This document shows positions 15,684 through 24,429 of a stretch of 48,361 nt of DNA, in pieces; within the stretch, counting starts at the first letter, position 1; each line of letters begins with the position of its first letter. The notes under the pieces were generated by a model. That model did not search any database. It was given only the letters and a program-made list of their open reading frames with translations, and had not been told where the DNA came from. This DNA comes from Paenarthrobacter nitroguajacolicus (GTDB taxonomy: Bacteria > Actinomycetota > Actinomycetes > Actinomycetales > Micrococcaceae): positions 1-48,361 of the forward strand of contig NZ_JAQPPK010000034.1 in assembly GCF_029952445.1 (NCBI RefSeq), given 5' to 3'. A program made the position numbers and the translations under genes.

Positions 15684-16016
15684 GGTTTTGCCGCCCGCGG
15701 CGTCACCGTCGAGAGAGTCCTCTCCGACAACGGATCAGCCTACAAGTCCCACCTTTGGCGAGACACTTGCCGGGAGCTGAACATCAAGGTAAAGGAGACC
15801 CGGCTGTACCGCCCGCAGACCAACGGAAAGATCGAACGCTTCCACCGCACTCTCGCCGACGGGTGGGCCTTCAAACGCTTCTACGCCACGGAATCAGCCC
15901 GCAGAAACGCGCTCCCCGCATGGCTGCACCACTACAATAACCACAGATCCCACACCGCAATCGGAGGCCGCCCGCCCATTAGCCGTTCAACTAACCTGTC
16001 TGGGCAGTACAGCTAG
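15684..16016 (+). pseudogene. IS481-family transposase fragment (C-terminal part)
   Basis: Only the last about 110 residues remain. They hold the second half of the DDE integrase core: LSDNGSAYKSHLW with the second catalytic Asp, then YRPQTNGKIERFHRTLADGW with the catalytic Glu, and a closing HHYNNHRSHTAIGGRPP motif. The first catalytic Asp and the N-terminal helix-turn-helix are missing; sequence before 15684 is unrelated. It marks a past insertion and deletion at the edge of the accessory region. Confidence 0.85.
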
Positions 16017-16084
16017 TCCAGCCATCAGGGGTTCCAAGCAGGCTGCTCGGTAACCTTCTCGAGGCAAGCCATAAAGGAGATAGC

Positions 16085-16627
16085 GTGATCGACACTTCGC
16101 GCGAGGACGGTGAACAATATTCCTCGCGCTATAAGCGAATTACTGGTGACTTTCGTTCGTGGCATAACTGGGAGAATGAGAAGTCGGTCTATCGCGAGAT
16201 CTACACTCGTAGTATTTCGGGTCTAGTTGTTGCGATTATTGGCTACTTCTTTGTAGCACTTGGAACCTCACTGAGGTTCGAGCCGCTTTCCTACATCGCT
16301 TGGACAGTCGTAGGCATTTCCTGTGCGATCGTGCTTTACACGTTGGTGGCCAAAGCGATTCGTCTGATGCGTGATGCCATAGGCCGGCGAAAGTTGGGAG
16401 AAACGGCCTGGCTAAGTGACTGGCAGGAACTTTCTCGAGACGAGCAACTGAAACTTGTTGAGGAAGAACTAAGGAACCCCCATCGACGCCGATACAACCA
16501 AGAGATGCGTAATGCAGCGCGACGGAGTGAGAGAGCGACCATTGTGAGAGGGATGATAGGCGTTTTTGGCGGCGTCGCAATGGGCATAGTAGTCAATTTG
16601 GCTTCCCAATGGCGGATCGCCCCGTGA
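16085..16627 (+). CDS. Membrane protein with two-helix core and C-terminal helix, unknown function
   Basis: 180 residues from GTG at 16085, preceded by AAGGAG at ideal spacing. The first 40 residues are polar. Two hydrophobic helices lie near 44-62 and 70-90, then a charged helical region (about 95-150, RDEQLKLVEEELRNPHRRRY), and a last hydrophobic helix near 157-175. I recognise no family. This resembles small membrane partners in defence loci, such as 2TM proteins, but that is a loose likeness. It lies between an IS fragment and an AlbA_2 gene. Confidence 0.55.
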   Translation: MIDTSREDGEQYSSRYKRITGDFRSWHNWENEKSVYREIYTRSISGLVVAIIGYFFVALGTSLRFEPLSYIAWTVVGISCAIVLYTLVAKAIRLMRDAIGRRKLGETAWLSDWQELSRDEQLKLVEEELRNPHRRRYNQEMRNAARRSERATIVRGMIGVFGGVAMGIVVNLASQWRIAP

Positions 16628-16877
16628 TCCGGTGACCCGCCTGACGCTGATCAGGCAACACGCGTCGTAGTGCTGTCATTACCTCAACGGCAGCAAGAAA
16701 GTAACTGGGAATGAGTTTTTCACCGTCCGCTAAGGAGCTCCAGTATCTAGCGACGGCGCCGCGCAGCAGAATATCGCCCATCCACATCGGCTAAGGGAGC
16801 GGGCGTTCGGTGAATGACCGACTAATGGACGGTCACCTCGGCTACCGATTTCCAGAAATGACTGGCACGATCATGAT

Positions 16878-17882
16878 GTGGTTCTCTCAATCGACTCTTC
16901 GCGTGCGTTGCGCACCCCAGATCAGGTCCTTTCACTCGTTCAAGCTGTCTTCGAGGCAGCGCCCGAAGACGAGAGTCGATCCATCGAATGGAAGTCGGCA
17001 TATACAGATCTCACCAGCACAGAAGCGTCCTTCGCTATCGGTCGCGCGATTCTCGGCTTGGCCAACCGTCCCGTCGCCGTCGCGGCCGCGTCCTTCGAAG
17101 GCGTGGGGTACGTCCTGGTCGGAGTCGAGCCGGGGTCACTGGAAGGGCAACAAGTCCCCGACAGCGCGGAGCTGCTAAATGCCATTCACCGATATACAGG
17201 GCACGGGTGGCCTTATTGGGACGCTCGGACACTCACGTTCAACGATGTGACGGTCCTCGTCATAACCGTGGAGCCTCCGCGAGATGGCGACCGAATCGCC
17301 TTGCTGCAGAAGTCATTTCAGGCGGCGAAGGGGCCAATGGTTTCAGAGGGAACGATATTTGTGCGGCGATCGGGAGCCACTGAGCGTTCTTCTCGTGCCG
17401 AGCTGGAGATGCTACAAGATCGGTTGCTCGCGGGTTCTTCAGAAGAAGGCGCCGCAGTGCGTGAGGAGACATGGAAGAGGGAACTTCGCGACATTGTCAC
17501 AGAGATCGTGCAAGCGGGCAGTGGCTGGGCAGACACGATGCAAATCTTGGTGATGGCCAGTGCAGGCAACAAATGGAAGCCACGCGATTGGACGGAATGG
17601 GTACATACCGATGCCGGACGAGAGATGACGCGGAACGCTCAGTCGGTGACTAATAACATCAGGAAGCTTCGTCTCCACACGGAGGATCAAGACCTTCTAC
17701 GGCCGGCGTTAGAGGCGCAGGGGAGGATCCAAGGCGGGAAAGCATTTAATGTCATTCATTCCAGTGCCACTGGCGACGAGGGCGACCGGGTTTCCGCATA
17801 CCAAGAGATAAATGCAATCAAGGCAGACTTGGCGAAACTGGAGCACACCGCCATCAACTTGCTAGCTGGCTCCTGGAACTAG
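16878..17882 (+). CDS. AlbA_2 (Schlafen-type) domain protein
   Basis: 334 residues from GTG at 16878. The start is not certain; no good ribosome site is seen and the frame is open from 16818. The N-terminal domain (about 30-165) starts ESRSIEWKSAYTD, followed by AIGRAILGLANRP and GVGYVLVGVEPG. This is the usual opening of AlbA_2/Schlafen-like DNA- or RNA-binding proteins. The second half is helical and unfamiliar. AlbA_2 proteins occur as regulators and in anti-phage loci. It converges on the SIR2 operon. Confidence 0.65.
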   Translation: MVLSIDSSRALRTPDQVLSLVQAVFEAAPEDESRSIEWKSAYTDLTSTEASFAIGRAILGLANRPVAVAAASFEGVGYVLVGVEPGSLEGQQVPDSAELLNAIHRYTGHGWPYWDARTLTFNDVTVLVITVEPPRDGDRIALLQKSFQAAKGPMVSEGTIFVRRSGATERSSRAELEMLQDRLLAGSSEEGAAVREETWKRELRDIVTEIVQAGSGWADTMQILVMASAGNKWKPRDWTEWVHTDAGREMTRNAQSVTNNIRKLRLHTEDQDLLRPALEAQGRIQGGKAFNVIHSSATGDEGDRVSAYQEINAIKADLAKLEHTAINLLAGSWN

Positions 17883-18017
17883 TCCCGGCGAACGGTGAGT
17901 GGCCGCAGGCGCTTATTGCTCGTCCAGGTCCGAACGATGAGGGAGGGCCTCAGATACGCCTAGTCGGAACCCTGGCTCAAACCACCAGCCCGAGTACGCG
18001 CGATGCCGTGCGGATGC

Positions 18018-18827
18018 TCAATGTGAGGGCTGGTCAATGAAGTAAGTGGAGTGCTGGTCGAGGATGGAGTGTAGCGCTGGTGCGAAATGTTCTTCCAAGC
18101 CTGTGATGCGGGAGTATCCATGAGCGGCACCAATGAGTGCCAGTATTGACACGGCTGCACAGTCGGCAGCAGCTCGTGGTCGGGACGTGGAGAGCAGTGC
18201 CATGTAACTGCTTCTCGGCTTTCTATCGATGTAGGGCTCGGCGGAGTCGATCGATGGGTGGCTTGCAGCTGTGTAAGCCAGCCACGCCAAATACATGCTC
18301 TTGAGCCGAGCTCTGATTTCCTCCGGGCTCTTGTCAATCACATGCTTAAGGTGTTTTAGATCAGCTAGGTCCTTGAATTCGTCGGTGTCCGTATCTACGT
18401 GTTGTTTGAGGTGATCGGTCATTGCCTCATCGAAACGCCAGCCCTCATGCTGGACAGCAAGCATCCTCTTGCTTGTGTCCTTCTTAGCAAGCATGGCTAT
18501 TTCAACGAATTGTCCTTCACCTGAGTCGGCCCATACAAGGCGGATTGAGTGCTCAAGCGCAGATCGGAGGAGCGGGGCGGCCTCACTTCCGTACCCGCTC
18601 TTCTCCAGTTTGATCGCGGCTTCCCCGCTGCGAAGTGTCCGTTGTAGCCATCCCCAAGCCAGACCGGGAGCTGCTCCCCTTCGTTGCTCGCTGCCGGTTT
18701 CACTGTCTATCCAGATCGGTTTTGGTTTGGGCGCCTCATTCACGGTACGAACCAGGCTCCGGTGAATGGCATACCCGCGGTCCTTGTCCGTGGTCCTGGG
18801 CCGGTCTGACTTCTTACGTCTGCTCAT
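18018..18827 (-). CDS. Helical partner protein of the SIR2 gene (DUF5677-like)
   Basis: 269 residues from ATG at 18827, which overlaps the SIR2 stop as ATGA; longer starts are therefore unlikely. After a basic N-terminus (MSRRKKSDRPR) the protein is almost wholly helical. AAPLLRSALEHSIRLVW (about 85-101) and AYTAASHPS (about 178-186) resemble the conserved arginine/glutamate helix and HPS segment of DUF5677-type proteins. The overlap means the two proteins are made together. A role as sensor, inhibitor or nuclease partner (HEPN-like) of the SIR2 effector is possible but not shown. Confidence 0.6.
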   Translation of the reverse strand: MSRRKKSDRPRTTDKDRGYAIHRSLVRTVNEAPKPKPIWIDSETGSEQRRGAAPGLAWGWLQRTLRSGEAAIKLEKSGYGSEAAPLLRSALEHSIRLVWADSGEGQFVEIAMLAKKDTSKRMLAVQHEGWRFDEAMTDHLKQHVDTDTDEFKDLADLKHLKHVIDKSPEEIRARLKSMYLAWLAYTAASHPSIDSAEPYIDRKPRSSYMALLSTSRPRAAADCAAVSILALIGAAHGYSRITGLEEHFAPALHSILDQHSTYFIDQPSH

Positions 18828-20812
18828 ATGGTCGAATTCACCAGATTCCCCGCGTAGGAGCGTTCGTCCAGCCATCGCGGGTCCATGTAAAACGAGGGCT
18901 GACCTTTGCTCCGTTGGAGGAGCGCGTGGGCAGCTGCGTGGCCTGCGACATCGACAGCGCGGAGAGCCACTACGAGATCGGTCTCTGACGTGGCGAAGCC
19001 AGCACGCAGCAAGGCCTCAAGGGTCCACGCGTCAGCTTGTATCCGCCGCACCTCAGGGACGTAGATCAAATTCTCGTTGAAGTCCTCGACTACTTCGATG
19101 TGGAGGTGTTCGGCATTTACCGATCCTCTTAGGGACGCAAGCGCACTCGTCGAATTTTGCCATGCCTGAGACAGGGCGAGCTGCGGGATGTAAGTGTCCT
19201 CACCTGATGCTCGCGCCTCATCACGGGCTCTTTGGGCCGTTGCAAGTGGTTCGTCGAGTTTTCGAACTTCCTCAGCCAGCCTGGAGAAGGCCGGATTGCT
19301 CAATACTTGATGTGCTAGGCGGAGGATTTCGAATCGTTCCCAAGTCCTCTCGACTGATTCGCTGCCGATAGCGAGAGTCTCGGTGAGGAGCGGCTTCACG
19401 ATCTTGTAAAGGTCGGCCTTCAAACGTCCTATCGGGCCTGGGGCGGCTAGCACGTCAACTACCCGTTCGACTCGCTCACGCCTGCGTTTACCAGGCGTTT
19501 CAAGCCGGAGCAGTTTTAGGAGAAGGTCCCATCGTTCGGCAGCCACGGCAGCTATACCCGCTCCATAGTAGAGGCTTTGCCCTGCGACCCGGGACATCCC
19601 ACCGATATCTGGCTGCGGGTGGGCCGACAAGGGGGTTGAGAAACGTGATATCGCATCCAGCAGCAGCTTCTCGTATTTGTCCCCATCACCCCAGTAGGCG
19701 AGACAGGTCACCAACGCCGTGGCCGATCGTGCCGCTTCCGCGGTGCGCATCGCCATATTCTGCGCACCACCCATTGCAGCCAGAGCATCGGACGCTTTGC
19801 CGGGATCTTCCGGAAGGGTTGTTTCCGGCAGAGCTGCTATAAGGCTGAGTTCGCTGTGGAGGGTGTCGTGGAGGTGGATCGACACAGGTTCCCTGGATAG
19901 TTCCCTTTTCGCTGTCGCGACCGCGACGTGGACGGCCAAGGGGTGCCGGCTACCCTTCGCGGCCATCGAGACCACAGCGTCCTCAAGGAATCCGAGTGCT
20001 TCGTCAGCGTTGCCTTCGATGCGAGTGGCTTTGAGCTGCGTGACGAGATCAGTCGCGTGTGAGGAGAGCGCATAGGGTTCGATCCAGGTGGGCGTAAACC
20101 TGCCGGGATAGTGCTGCTCGATGAGAGATTTGAGCGCTGGGTCGTAAACGGCTGACCAGCCGGCGACGATGAGGCCGTAGTTGGTGAGGATTTCTCGAAG
20201 GAATTCTTGGAGGCTGGCGTCATAACTCTCAAGTTCATCGTCTGTGTTGAGCATTGCTAACGGGCTCAGGTAGTCACCATGAAGGTGGACAACAACACAG
20301 TCAAGTGTGTGCAACGGTGAGAGACTGGCTCCGAGCTTCGACGGAGTCTCGATGACGGTCGGGTGGATACCAACCTCGTTCAGGGCGTCTTCCATGAGCT
20401 TGTCGAAATTCAACGTCAGGATTACCCGCACCTTGCGGTTCTTGACGAGCTTAGCGATGGCTCTGTGCGCGGCGGTAGGACGGCGCCCACCGTTGGACTG
20501 CGGATCGAAATGGGGCCGTAGCAACCGCTGCCGTTCTTCGGCTGTTGGGGCGAATTCCGCAAGCACGCCCTGGTAAGTGGGCTTTTTTCCTTTGCTTGCC
20601 TGATACCAGGCCTCAGGGTCTTCAGGCGTGTTACCGCCTGCAGAGACCTTGGCTGCATCAGTTATGAGGCCCTTTACTACATCCCAAGCTCCGGGAATCC
20701 CTGAACGGATTGAAACGCCAGCTCCGAGCAACACCGCATATGCACGAGGGTTGTTATTGACGGAGAACGCGAGAGAGATCAGCGTGTCCTGATCTTTGGA
20801 AGTAAGCCCCAT
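18824..20812 (-). CDS. SIR2-domain protein, probable NAD-consuming defence effector
   Basis: 662 residues from ATG at 20812; an upstream ATG at 20965 adds a poor-looking extension. The N-terminal SIR2 domain (about 20-270) has LLGAGVSIRSGIP (GAGxS, 30-34), LNFDKLMEDAL (134 on) and VVVHLHGDYL with the likely catalytic His178. These are the marks of SIR2 enzymes that hydrolyse NAD in anti-phage systems. The C-terminal 390 residues are helical and could be a sensor. It is followed by an ATGA-overlapping helical partner. An abortive-infection role is inferred from this architecture. Confidence 0.75.
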   Translation of the reverse strand: MGLTSKDQDTLISLAFSVNNNPRAYAVLLGAGVSIRSGIPGAWDVVKGLITDAAKVSAGGNTPEDPEAWYQASKGKKPTYQGVLAEFAPTAEERQRLLRPHFDPQSNGGRRPTAAHRAIAKLVKNRKVRVILTLNFDKLMEDALNEVGIHPTVIETPSKLGASLSPLHTLDCVVVHLHGDYLSPLAMLNTDDELESYDASLQEFLREILTNYGLIVAGWSAVYDPALKSLIEQHYPGRFTPTWIEPYALSSHATDLVTQLKATRIEGNADEALGFLEDAVVSMAAKGSRHPLAVHVAVATAKRELSREPVSIHLHDTLHSELSLIAALPETTLPEDPGKASDALAAMGGAQNMAMRTAEAARSATALVTCLAYWGDGDKYEKLLLDAISRFSTPLSAHPQPDIGGMSRVAGQSLYYGAGIAAVAAERWDLLLKLLRLETPGKRRRERVERVVDVLAAPGPIGRLKADLYKIVKPLLTETLAIGSESVERTWERFEILRLAHQVLSNPAFSRLAEEVRKLDEPLATAQRARDEARASGEDTYIPQLALSQAWQNSTSALASLRGSVNAEHLHIEVVEDFNENLIYVPEVRRIQADAWTLEALLRAGFATSETDLVVALRAVDVAGHAAAHALLQRSKGQPSFYMDPRWLDERSYAGNLVNSTI

Positions 20813-20994
20813 ACGGCCACCATATCCGTCCCGCGTCAACCCCAGGAACTTGCCTTCGTGCAGTGACCAAGGAGCGGCAACCGTCGAAGGGGTCAGGATC
20901 AGATCCTGGCCCCTCCCTTCTCCTAGTCGACCCCGGCTGAGTAACCCGACCGTGACCGCTGCCATCCTCCGCTGCCGGCCTTACTGGTACCGAG

Positions 20995-21774
20995 CTATCT
21001 GTAAATAGCAATAACATCCAGCATATAAGCAGGTCCTTCTAAGTATTGGCCCTGCTGATCTTTCTCAGGTTTTTTGGCTTCCAGCTCACGACGCTTCTCG
21101 CGAGATACAAGGTTCAACCCCGGCAGCGCCAGAAGTGATTTCCATCTATTTTCGCCCCAGTAAGAAGTTACCTTGCCAACAACTGTGGCCAGTCCATCGA
21201 TATCAGCATTTCGATATTTATCGATCAACTTCCCAGCGACTCTTCGGCCGGATTCATCATGTTCGCCTACGGCAATCAAATCCGAGCCCAGTACACCCGA
21301 AATAGACTTCATCGCCTCGATTTGACTTTTTGGCGGTAGTTGTAATTTGTCCAACCCAAAGGCATCGGCACTATTTCCGAATAGTTCCATCATGTTGATC
21401 ATGTCGCCGAGTCCACTAGTGCTCGAAAGCGCGCGAACAGCTTCTGGGACATAGACATCACATCGAATTTCGACTATCGTGCCCGTTCGCACGGAAGCAA
21501 GATCAGCATCATCGTCAGGGATGACTGTCCATCCAGTAGCCTGAGATTGCTCCGAAGCGAGACGCTGGAGGCGTTCAAATCTCGATTCTGGGGTATCGAC
21601 CCGCGAATTAACCTGATGCAATCCCGCTTCTCCTCCTCCGTGAATGCCTTCGACGGGCTCTTGAACTTGGTTCTTCGTGATGGTGTCTTCCGCCGATGCT
21701 CGCAGACCGTCTTCGAGGCTGCTGAGGTAGCTGTCAACGGACTGAGAGTTCAGATACAAAAAGTTCTTAAGCAT
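20995..21774 (-). CDS. DUF6414-like protein
   Basis: 259 residues, ATG at 21774. It opens with FLYLNSQSVDSYLSSLEDG (residues 5-23), the opening phrase I associate with DUF6414 proteins, and ends with a compact strand-rich part (GPAYMLDVIAIYR). The middle is predicted mixed alpha/beta with no catalytic motif I can name. This gene and its divergent neighbour are visibly richer in A+T than the flanking genes, which suggests recent acquisition. Family members are, as I recall, found in defence neighbourhoods. A direct link to the SIR2 gene 182 bp downstream is possible. Confidence 0.6.
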   Translation of the reverse strand: MLKNFLYLNSQSVDSYLSSLEDGLRASAEDTITKNQVQEPVEGIHGGGEAGLHQVNSRVDTPESRFERLQRLASEQSQATGWTVIPDDDADLASVRTGTIVEIRCDVYVPEAVRALSSTSGLGDMINMMELFGNSADAFGLDKLQLPPKSQIEAMKSISGVLGSDLIAVGEHDESGRRVAGKLIDKYRNADIDGLATVVGKVTSYWGENRWKSLLALPGLNLVSREKRRELEAKKPEKDQQGQYLEGPAYMLDVIAIYR

Positions 21775-21830
21775 GATCCATGGTATCCGAGTAAATGCAG
21801 GAAATGGACAGTGTGTTCTAAACTGCCCCC

Positions 21831-22298
21831 ATGACAGATCCTTGGACTAAATCTAGTGCAGTAGTGGCCGTAGGCGCTTTGGCCATCACCATAATTCAGT
21901 TCTTCCTGGGGGCTCCGCCCTCTACCAGAGAAGTAACATTGATGGCTTTGGCAAGTATTTTCGGCTGCTGCATTGGTTGCATCCTCGCTTTTCGTATTGA
22001 AGCTGCTCGAAGACCCAAAGCCATTACTCGCGCGCAGCGCGTAAAAGACTTGGATGATGAGATTGAGAGTGCCGAACTTGAAAGTGCTGCACTTCAGGGA
22101 ACTATTGAGGTACTTCAGGGAGAGCGTGCAAGTATCTCATACATGAATCGACAAGACCTTACTGCAGATTATGATGCCAAAATTAGAAGTGCACGATTAA
22201 AAGCCACGCAGACCGAGCGAACCGTTAGGAGTTTGGAGGCCGAACGCCTACGAATGCTTCAAATAAGCAATAGAAAATTCCGCAAAGAATTTTCATAA
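21831..22298 (+). CDS. Membrane-anchored coiled-coil protein
   Basis: 155 residues, ATG at 21831, divergent from the DUF6414-like gene with 56 bp between them. Two N-terminal hydrophobic helices (about 10-28 and 34-54) are followed by about 95 residues of charged heptad-like sequence (KDLDDEIESAELESAALQG and similar), a long coiled coil. A+T content is higher than the plasmid backbone. I recognise no family. Shared base composition and the common promoter region suggest it is a two-gene unit with the DUF6414-like gene. Confidence 0.6.
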   Translation: MTDPWTKSSAVVAVGALAITIIQFFLGAPPSTREVTLMALASIFGCCIGCILAFRIEAARRPKAITRAQRVKDLDDEIESAELESAALQGTIEVLQGERASISYMNRQDLTADYDAKIRSARLKATQTERTVRSLEAERLRMLQISNRKFRKEFS

Positions 22299-22437
22299 CC
22301 ATTCTGCGCCGTAAGGGAATGTAGATCCAGCATCTTCAAAGGTGTGCATGAGAAACCTCGGCCGCCTTACTCCATGTTCGCTTCCTCGGTACATGATCGT
22401 GAGCAGGAACGATCGCTCACGAACCGGGACTGTATAG

Positions 22438-22827
22438 CTAACGGATAATTTGGACTTCGACGTCAGTTTGCCGGTCACTGCCGGCATAGTTCAGGTAGCC
22501 GCGAAGTTTAGGGGATTGCCCAAGGTCATCAAGCGGGGGCGAGGGCAACGGTGTGTGGATTACACGCGGATCGTCGCCAACTGGAACGTACTCGAAGTTT
22601 TCTTGCCGCGCCGCGTTGTGGTCGAACACAAAGTTAGCAATGCATTTGCCATCCAGGAATTTGATGCCTAACTGCCGAACAACCTGGCCGTCTTGGCTTG
22701 CGCCGTGGACGCCTACGAGGAAGGTATCTGACGAGGGGACTGGTCCGCTCAGCTCATACTTCACAATGAAGGAACCGTTACCTGGGTACAGCGAAACAGC
22801 GGTCAGCGAAGGCACAGGAGTTGTCAT
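22438..22827 (-). CDS. Hypothetical strand-rich protein
   Basis: 129 residues from ATG at 22827; no good ribosome site is seen. The sequence alternates short strands and polar turns (VSLYPGNGSFIVKYELSG, FLVGVHGAS, LRGYLNYAG), suggesting a single beta-sandwich domain. I recognise no family and see no catalytic motif. A second frame (22487-22293) overlaps its last 50 bp and could be a separate small gene or a frameshifted extension. I cannot tell which. Confidence 0.4.
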   Translation of the reverse strand: MTTPVPSLTAVSLYPGNGSFIVKYELSGPVPSSDTFLVGVHGASQDGQVVRQLGIKFLDGKCIANFVFDHNAARQENFEYVPVGDDPRVIHTPLPSPPLDDLGQSPKLRGYLNYAGSDRQTDVEVQIIR

Positions 22828-22913
22828 GATGCCAGCCTACTGCGGGCGTGAGCGGGAATCGGCCCAACCGGCGACGGCACACCAAATGGCGTTTCGGATT
22901 TGACGAGGTGGAG

Positions 22914-23609
22914 TTACGCCGATTCTCTTGGCGCAACAATGAATTGCTCTTCACAGTCACCGTGTCCCTCCAGGACGCGAAGTGTCGTTGTCGTGATGCT
23001 CCGGATCCCTTGGGCTGTGACGATTCTCTGGTGACTGACGAAGTGTCCCAGTTCTTCGCCTTCGAGGGTGAAGACAGTGCGTCCGATGTGGTGTGGACCG
23101 AAACTCTTGGCCTTCATTGGCCGGACCGGGAAACTAAACGTCTTGCGATGATGGTTCAGCTCCGGGGAGCAAGCAGTACACGCGACATAGCTGTTGAGGG
23201 CTTCGGCTTCTTGGCGAGTGAACAGCCGAGGCATTTTAGTCACGCTGAGGGTGGCGGGCCGGAGCGTGGAGTATCCATGCACTACTGGTGCCCAAGCTTC
23301 GAATCGATCGAGTGTGGGGCGGACATGGTGACAGGTCGTAATGTGCACCCTATTGGGGCCGTAGGCCGTGACTGCGTATATGGGACTGCCTGATTGCAGT
23401 TTGTCATCAATGATTGCCTGTTCACGCCGGATCTGTTCCTGGATGTCCTCCAAGCTGGGCTTGGCACGGTACGAATCTGATGGCCAGTAGGGGTCTTCGT
23501 CAGGTTCCTCTTGAAAGACGGTGGAACCACGACCTGCCGCAATCGCATCGATGAGGTTCACCCACTCATCAGCGCTCAGCCGCTCCGGGCCTTCAAATTC
23601 GTGGGTCAC
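22914..23609 (-). CDS. Hypothetical protein with His/Cys-rich core
   Basis: 231 residues from GTG at 23609, with GAAGGA upstream and a well-formed promoter at 23627-23655. The first third is acidic, with a helix EDIQEQIRREQAIIDDKL. The middle carries HITTCHHVRPT and YVACTACSPEL, which could bind a metal. The C-terminal part has strands (SITTTTLRVLEG). I recognise no family. Spacing of the His and Cys residues (CHH, then CTAC 55 residues later) is suggestive of zinc binding but not of a named motif. Confidence 0.5.
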   Translation of the reverse strand: MTHEFEGPERLSADEWVNLIDAIAAGRGSTVFQEEPDEDPYWPSDSYRAKPSLEDIQEQIRREQAIIDDKLQSGSPIYAVTAYGPNRVHITTCHHVRPTLDRFEAWAPVVHGYSTLRPATLSVTKMPRLFTRQEAEALNSYVACTACSPELNHHRKTFSFPVRPMKAKSFGPHHIGRTVFTLEGEELGHFVSHQRIVTAQGIRSITTTTLRVLEGHGDCEEQFIVAPRESA

Positions 23610-23626
23610 GGCCCGTCCTTCTGTGT

Positions 23627-23655
23627 TTTGTACATCGACCAGTTCATTTTCTCAA
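23627..23655 (-). promoter_or_regulatory. Promoter of the gene at 22914-23609
   Basis: On the minus strand TTGAGA (23655-23650) and TACAAA (23632-23627) are separated by exactly 17 bp, 18 bp before the GTG start. Confidence 0.5.
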
Positions 23656-23713
23656 ACAGTTACGGTGTGCGACAGCCAAGTGAAGGGGTGCGGATATTCG
23701 ATATCGTGGCGAG

Positions 23714-24172
23714 GTGTCTGCTGTTCCCAGTCCCTCGATGCCTGGTGGTCCAGTCGCGTCCGCTCAGCAGATCATCGCGTTCTACCTAGAGGTCGGGACG
23801 TTACCGCGCGTGACGGCCGCTTCTGGCGGTGAAGAGGAGGAGCTGTACCGCGCGCTGAAGCGCATGCGGATCCTGCAGCGTCAAGGTCGATTCGACCCGG
23901 AAGCAGCGTCGTTGCTGGACGCAGGTTGCACTGGTTGGGCGAACGGGCGGGCTTTCGGCAGTCAGCGCTTGTGGCAGGAACGACGCGATGAGCTGCTCGA
24001 CTGGACGGCGAAGAATGGGCGGCGGCCGCATCCGTCGGCCGGTGACGAGACTGAGCGGTCTTTGACGAGCCTTGTGGCCGCGTACCGTAAGCATGCCCTG
24101 CGCGGCCGCCACCCGGAACGCATCAAGGAGCTGAACGAGCTGATTCCCGGGTGGGCGGGGACCCCTGAATAG
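23714..24172 (+). CDS. Helicase-associated (HA) domain protein
   Basis: 152 residues from GTG at 23714; an ATG at 23738 is an alternative. The second half has the conserved pattern of the helicase-associated domain: W-ERRDELLDW, NGRRPHPSAGDETERSL, then RHPERIKELNELIPGW. This domain usually occurs repeated at the end of actinobacterial helicases and binds DNA; here it stands alone with a short helical N-terminus. No helicase motor is adjacent, so this is either a small DNA-binding protein or a remnant of a larger gene. Confidence 0.55.
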   Translation: MSAVPSPSMPGGPVASAQQIIAFYLEVGTLPRVTAASGGEEEELYRALKRMRILQRQGRFDPEAASLLDAGCTGWANGRAFGSQRLWQERRDELLDWTAKNGRRPHPSAGDETERSLTSLVAAYRKHALRGRHPERIKELNELIPGWAGTPE

Positions 24173-24276
24173 GTGCCGAAGGCCTGACTGGCGCACCTGG
24201 GAAACGAGTGAAGGTCGCTTCCCTGTAACCAGCACTGCACTGTCCAGCACAACACTTCCAAGGAAACGCCCTGGGA

Positions 24277-24426
24277 TTATGCTGTGCGGATGGCGATGGC
24301 TTTTGAGCCGTCGGGGATCTGGGTTTCGGCGGCGACCTTGGCTGCTTCGTAGGTGTCGGCTTCTGCTTCGACGCGGCTGAGGTCGCCGTTGCCGGCCTGT
24401 ACGGTCAGGGTTACTTTCACTCCCAT
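24277..24426 (-). CDS. Small 49-residue protein
   Basis: ATG at 24426 lies 3 bp after the stop of the preceding gene and the frame ends with TAA at 24279-24277. The protein has a strand (VKVTLTVQAG), a helix rich in Glu and Ala (about 18-36) and a closing strand (SKAIAIRTA), so it looks folded rather than random. I recognise no family. It is the last gene of the cluster starting at 25449. Confidence 0.5.
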   Translation of the reverse strand: MGVKVTLTVQAGNGDLSRVEAEADTYEAAKVAAETQIPDGSKAIAIRTA

Positions 24427-24429
24427 ATT

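Noticed and set aside
22293..22487. A 64-residue minus-strand frame after the gene at 22438-22827
   Set aside because: No ribosome site and no domain; it may be a frameshifted tail or a shadow, so it is only mentioned in the neighbouring entry.
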